From contig NC_054867.1 of NCBI RefSeq assembly GCF_018320785.1, forward strand, positions 53,977,276 through 54,041,275: DNA of 64,000 bases, in the 5' to 3' direction. Of the stretch, positions 60,001 to 64,000 are shown piece by piece (positions within the stretch are counted from its first letter, which is position 1; each line of letters begins with the position of its first letter). Under the pieces are notes generated by a model that worked only from the letters and a program-made list of their open reading frames with translations, was not told where the DNA came from and did not search any database. The DNA comes from Cheilinus undulatus. Taxonomy: Eukaryota; Chordata; Actinopteri; Labriformes; Labridae. The position numbers and the translations under genes were made by a program.

Positions 60001-63000
60001 TAAATCAAATTCTGGCTTTAGTTTCTCTCTAAATCAAACTCTGGCTTTAGTTTCTCTCTAAATCAAACTCTAGCTTTAGTTACTCTGTAAATCAAATTCT
60101 GGCTTTAGTTTCTCTCTAAATCAAACTCTGGCTTTAGTTTCTCTCTAAATCAAATTCTGGCTTTAGTTTCTCTCTAAATCAAACTCTGGCTTTAGTTTCT
60201 CTCTAAATCAAACTCTGGCTTTAGTTACTCTGTAAATCAAACTCTGGCTTTAGTTACTCTCTAAATCAAACTCTGGCTTTAGTTACTCTCTAAATCAAAC
60301 TCTGTCTTTAGTTACTCTCTAAATCAAACTCTGGCTTTAGTTACTCTCTAAATCAAACTCTGGCTTTAGTTACTCTCTAAATCAAACTCTGGCTTTAGAT
60401 TCTCTTTAAATCAAACTCTGGCTTTAGTTACTCTCTAAATCAAACTCTGGCTTTAGATTCTCTTTAAATCAAACTCTGTCTTTAGTTACTCTCTAAATCA
60501 AACTCTGGCTTTAAACCCTCTTTAAATCAAACTCTGGCTTTAGTTACTCTCTAAATCAAACTCTGGCTTTAGTTTCTCTTTAAATCAAACTCTGGCTTTA
60601 GTTTCTCTCTAAATCAAACTCTGGCTTTAGTTACTCTATCAATCAAACTCTGGCTTTAGTTACTCTATAAATCAAACTCTGGCTTTAGTTACTCTATAAA
60701 TCAAACTCTGGCTTTAGTTACTCTATAAATCAAACTCTGGCTTTAGTTACTCTGTAAATCAAACTCTGGCTTTAGTTACTCTGTAAATCAAACTCTGGCT
60801 TTAGTTACTCTCTAAATCAAACTCTGGCTTTAGTTTCTCTCTAAATCAAACTCTGGTTTTAGTTTCTCTCTAAATCAAACTCTGGCTTTATTTTCTCTCT
60901 AAATCAAACTCTAGCTTTAGATTCTCTTTAAATCAAACTCTGGCTTTAGTTACTCTCTAAATCAAACTCTGGCTTTAGTTACTCTCTAAATCAAACTCTG
61001 GCTTTAGTTACTCTCTAAATCAAACTCTGGCTTTAGTTACTCTCTAAATCAAACTCTGGCTTTAGTTTCTCTCTAAATCAAACTCTGGCTTTAGTTTCTC
61101 TCTAAATCAAACTCTGGCTTTAGTTACTCTCTAAATCAAACTCTGGCTTTAGTTACTCTCTAAATCAAACTCTGGCTTTAGTTACTCTCTAAATCAAACT
61201 CTGGCTTTAGTTTCTCTCTAAATCAAACTCTGGCTTTAGATTCTCTCTAAATCAAACTCTGGCTTTAGTTACTCTCTAAATCAAACTCTGGCTTTACTCT
61301 CTCTCTAAATCAAATTCTGGCTTTAGTTACTCTCTAAATCAAACTCTGGCTTTAGTTTCTCTCTAAATCAAACTCTGGCTTTAGATTCTCTTTAAATCAA
61401 ACTCTGGCTTTAGTTACTCTCTAAATCAAACTCTGGCTTTAGTTACTCTCTAAATCAAACTCTGGCTTTAGTTACTCTCTAAATCAAACTCTGGCTTTAG
61501 TTTCTCTCTAAATCAAACTCTGGCTTTAGTTACTCTCTAAATCAAACTCTGGCTTTAGTTACTCTCTAAATCAAACTCTGGCTTTAGTTACTCTCTAAAT
61601 CAAACTCTGGCTTTAGTTACTCTCTAAATCAAACTCTGGCTTTAGTTTCTCTCTAAATCAAACTCTGGCTTTAGTTTCTCTCTAAATCAAACTCTGGCTT
61701 TAGTTACTCTCTAAATCAAACTCTGGCTTTAGTTACTCTCTAAATCAAACTCTGGCTTTAGTTACTCTCTAAATCAAACTCTGGCTTTAGTTTCTCTCTA
61801 AATCAAACTCTAGCTTTAGATTCTCTTTAAATCAAACTCTGTCTTTAGTTACTCTCTAAATCAAACTCTGGCTTTACTCTCTCTCTAAATCAAATTCTGG
61901 CTTTAGTTACTCTCTAAATCAAACTCTGGCTTTAGATTCTCTTTAAATCAAACTCTGTCTTTAGTTAATCTCTAAATCAAACTCTGGCTTTACTCTCTCT
62001 CTAAATCAAACTCTGGCTTTAGTTACTCTCTAAATCAAACTCTGGCTTTAGTTTCTCTCTAAATCAAACTCTGGCTTTAGATTCTCTTTAAATCAAACTC
62101 TGTCTTTAGTTACTCTCTAAATCAAACTGGCTTTACTCTCTCTCTAAATCAAACTCTGTCTTTAGTTACTCTCTAAATCAAACTCTGGCTTTACTCTCTC
62201 TCTAAATCAAACTCTGGCTTTAGTTTCTCTCTAAATCAAATTCTGGCTTTAGTTACTCTCTAAATCAAACTCTGGCTTTAGTTTCTCTCTAAATCAAACT
62301 CTAGCTTTAGATTCTCTTTAAATCAAACTCTGGCTTTAGTTTCTCTCTAAATCAAACTCTAGCTTTAGTTACTCTGTAAATCAAACTCTGGCTTTAGTTA
62401 CTCTGTAAATCAAACTCTGGCTTTAGTTACTCTCTAAATCAAACTCTGGCTTTAGTTACTCTCTAAATCAAACTCTGGCTTTAGTTTCTCTCTAAATCAA
62501 ACTCTGGCTTTAGTTTCTCTCTAAATCAAACTCTGGCTTTAGATTCTCTTTAAATCAAACTCTGGCTTTAGTTACTCTCTAAATCAAACTCTGGCTTTAG
62601 ATTCTCTTTAAATCAAACTCTGGCTTTAGTTACTCTCTAAATCAAACTCTGGCTTTAAATCCTCTTTAAATCAAACTCTGGCTTTAGTTACTCTCTAAAT
62701 CAAACTCTGGCTTTAGTTTCTCTTTAAATCAAACTCTGGTTTTAGTTTCTCTCTAAATCAAACTCTGGCTTTATTTTCTCTCTAAATCAAACTCTAGCTT
62801 TAGATTCTCTTTAAACCAACTCTGGCTTTAGTTACTCTCTAAATCAAACTCTGGCTTTATTTTCTCTCTAAATCAAACTCTGGCTTTAGTTACTCTCTAA
62901 ATCAAACTCTGGCTATATTTTCTCTCTAAATCAAACTCTAGCTTTAGATTCTCTTTAAATCAAACTCTGGCTTTAGTTACTCTCTAAATCAAACTCTGGC

Positions 63001-64000
63001 TTTAGTTTCTCTCTAAATCAAACTCTGGCTTTAGTTACTCTCTAAATCAAACTCTTGCTTTACTTTCTCTCTAAATCAAACTCTGGCTTTAGTTACTCTC
63101 TAAATCAAACTCTGGCTTTAGTTACTCTCTAAATCAAACTCTGGCTTTAGTTACTCTCTAAATCAAACTCTGGCTTTAGTTACTCTCTAAATCAAACTCT
63201 GGCTTTAGTTTCTCTCTAAATCAAACTCTGGCTTTAGATTCTCTCTAAATCAAACTCTAGCTTTAGATTCTCTTTAAATCAAACTCTGGCTTTAGTTACT
63301 CTCTAAATCAAACTCTTGCTTTAGTTGCTCTGTAAATCAAACTCTGGCTTTAGTTTCTCTCTAAATCAAACTCTGGCTTTAACTTCTCTCTAAATCAAAC
63401 TCTGGCTTTAGTTACTCTCTAAATCAAACTCTGGCTTTAGTTTCTCTCTAAATCAAACTCTGGCTTTATTTTCTCTCTAAATCAAACTCTGGCTTTAGTT
63501 TCTCTCTAAATCAAACTCTGGCTTTAGTTTCTCTAAAATTAAACTCTAGCTTTAGATTCTCTTTAAATCAAACTCTGGCTTTAGTTACTCTCTAAATCAA
63601 ACTCTGGCTTTACTCTCTCTCTAAATCAAACTCTGGCTTTAGTTTCTCTCTAAATCAAACTCTGGCTTTATTTTCTCTAAAATTAAACTCTAGCTTTAGA
63701 TTCTCTTTAAATCAAACTCTGGCTTTACTCTCTCTCTAAATCAAACTCTAGCTTTAGATTCTCTTTAAATCAAACTCTGGCTTTAGTTACTCTCTAAATC
63801 AAACTCTGGCTTTACTCTCTCTCTAAATCAAACTCTAGCTTTAGATTCTCTTTAAATCAAACTCTGGCTTTAGTTACTCTCTAAATCAAACTCTGGCTTT
63901 AGATTCTCTCTAAATCAAACTCTGGCTTTAGTTTCTCTCTAAATCAAACTCTGGCTTTAGTTACTCTCTAAATCAAACTCTGGCTTTAGATTCTCTCTAA
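57053..64000. repeat. 29-bp satellite, ~240 copies, open at right edge
   Basis: The unit is CTCTGGCTTTAGTTACTC plus TCTAAATCAAA, 29 bases, repeated for 6.9 kb with no interruption. A few variant types recur: TAGTTAC / TAGTTTC / TAGATTC / TACTCTC, CTCTCTAAA / CTCTTTAAA / CTGTAAA / CTATAAA, and CTCTGG / CTCTAG / CTCTTG. The motif AGATTCTCTTTAAATC followed by CTAG units occurs at 57469, 57962 and 58368, spacings of exactly 17 and 14 units, showing higher-order duplication. It has stops in most frames and is not coding. The array is cut by the window end, so its true length is unknown. Confidence 0.97.

Overview
This window is vertebrate nuclear DNA, almost certainly from a teleost fish. The evidence is spliced genes with GT-AG introns and typical fish repeats: non-autonomous hAT-like and Tc1/mariner-like elements, a tRNA-derived SINE, and LINE fragments. 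Minisatellite content is very high. The species cannot be read from the sequence. Only three protein-coding genes can be supported, and all three rebuild into complete reading frames by hand splicing: PIGU (minus strand, 12 coding exons, 435 aa), PSMF1/PI31 (plus strand, 7 coding exons, 274 aa) and TMEM74B (minus strand, 2 coding exons, 273 aa). PSMF1 and TMEM74B are also neighbours on human chromosome 20p13, which supports both names.

Layout. 1-2003: PIGU 3' flank with a dispersed minisatellite element. 2004-15929: PIGU, with introns full of transposon remnants and two tandem arrays. 15930-18291: head-to-head spacer between the PIGU and PSMF1 start codons, mostly taken up by one hAT-like element. 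18292-29167: PSMF1; intron 4 has a 23-bp minisatellite and a LINE reverse transcriptase scrap, and intron 5 has a SINE split by a hAT-like element plus a second copy of that element. 29168-45642: gene-free, with a ~3.9-kb array of a ~46-bp unit, two Tc1-like relics and a GC-rich 23-bp array. 45643-47850: TMEM74B coding exons, with a probable non-coding first exon near 51.4 kb. 47.9-57.0 kb: more copies of the dispersed minisatellite, a LINE 3' end and a terminal-inverted-repeat element. 57053-64000: a 29-bp satellite that runs off the right edge.

The genes do unrelated jobs. PIGU is a subunit of the ER GPI-transamidase, PI31 regulates the 20S proteasome, and TMEM74B is a poorly known two-pass membrane protein. 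The most unusual aspect of the window is its repeat biology. Several minisatellites appear to have grown inside non-autonomous DNA transposons. One 23-bp family occupies introns of both PIGU and PSMF1 in opposite orientation. Another family surrounds TMEM74B exon 1 in inverted orientation. I found no CRISPR array, rRNA or intact tRNA gene, and no intact autonomous transposon.
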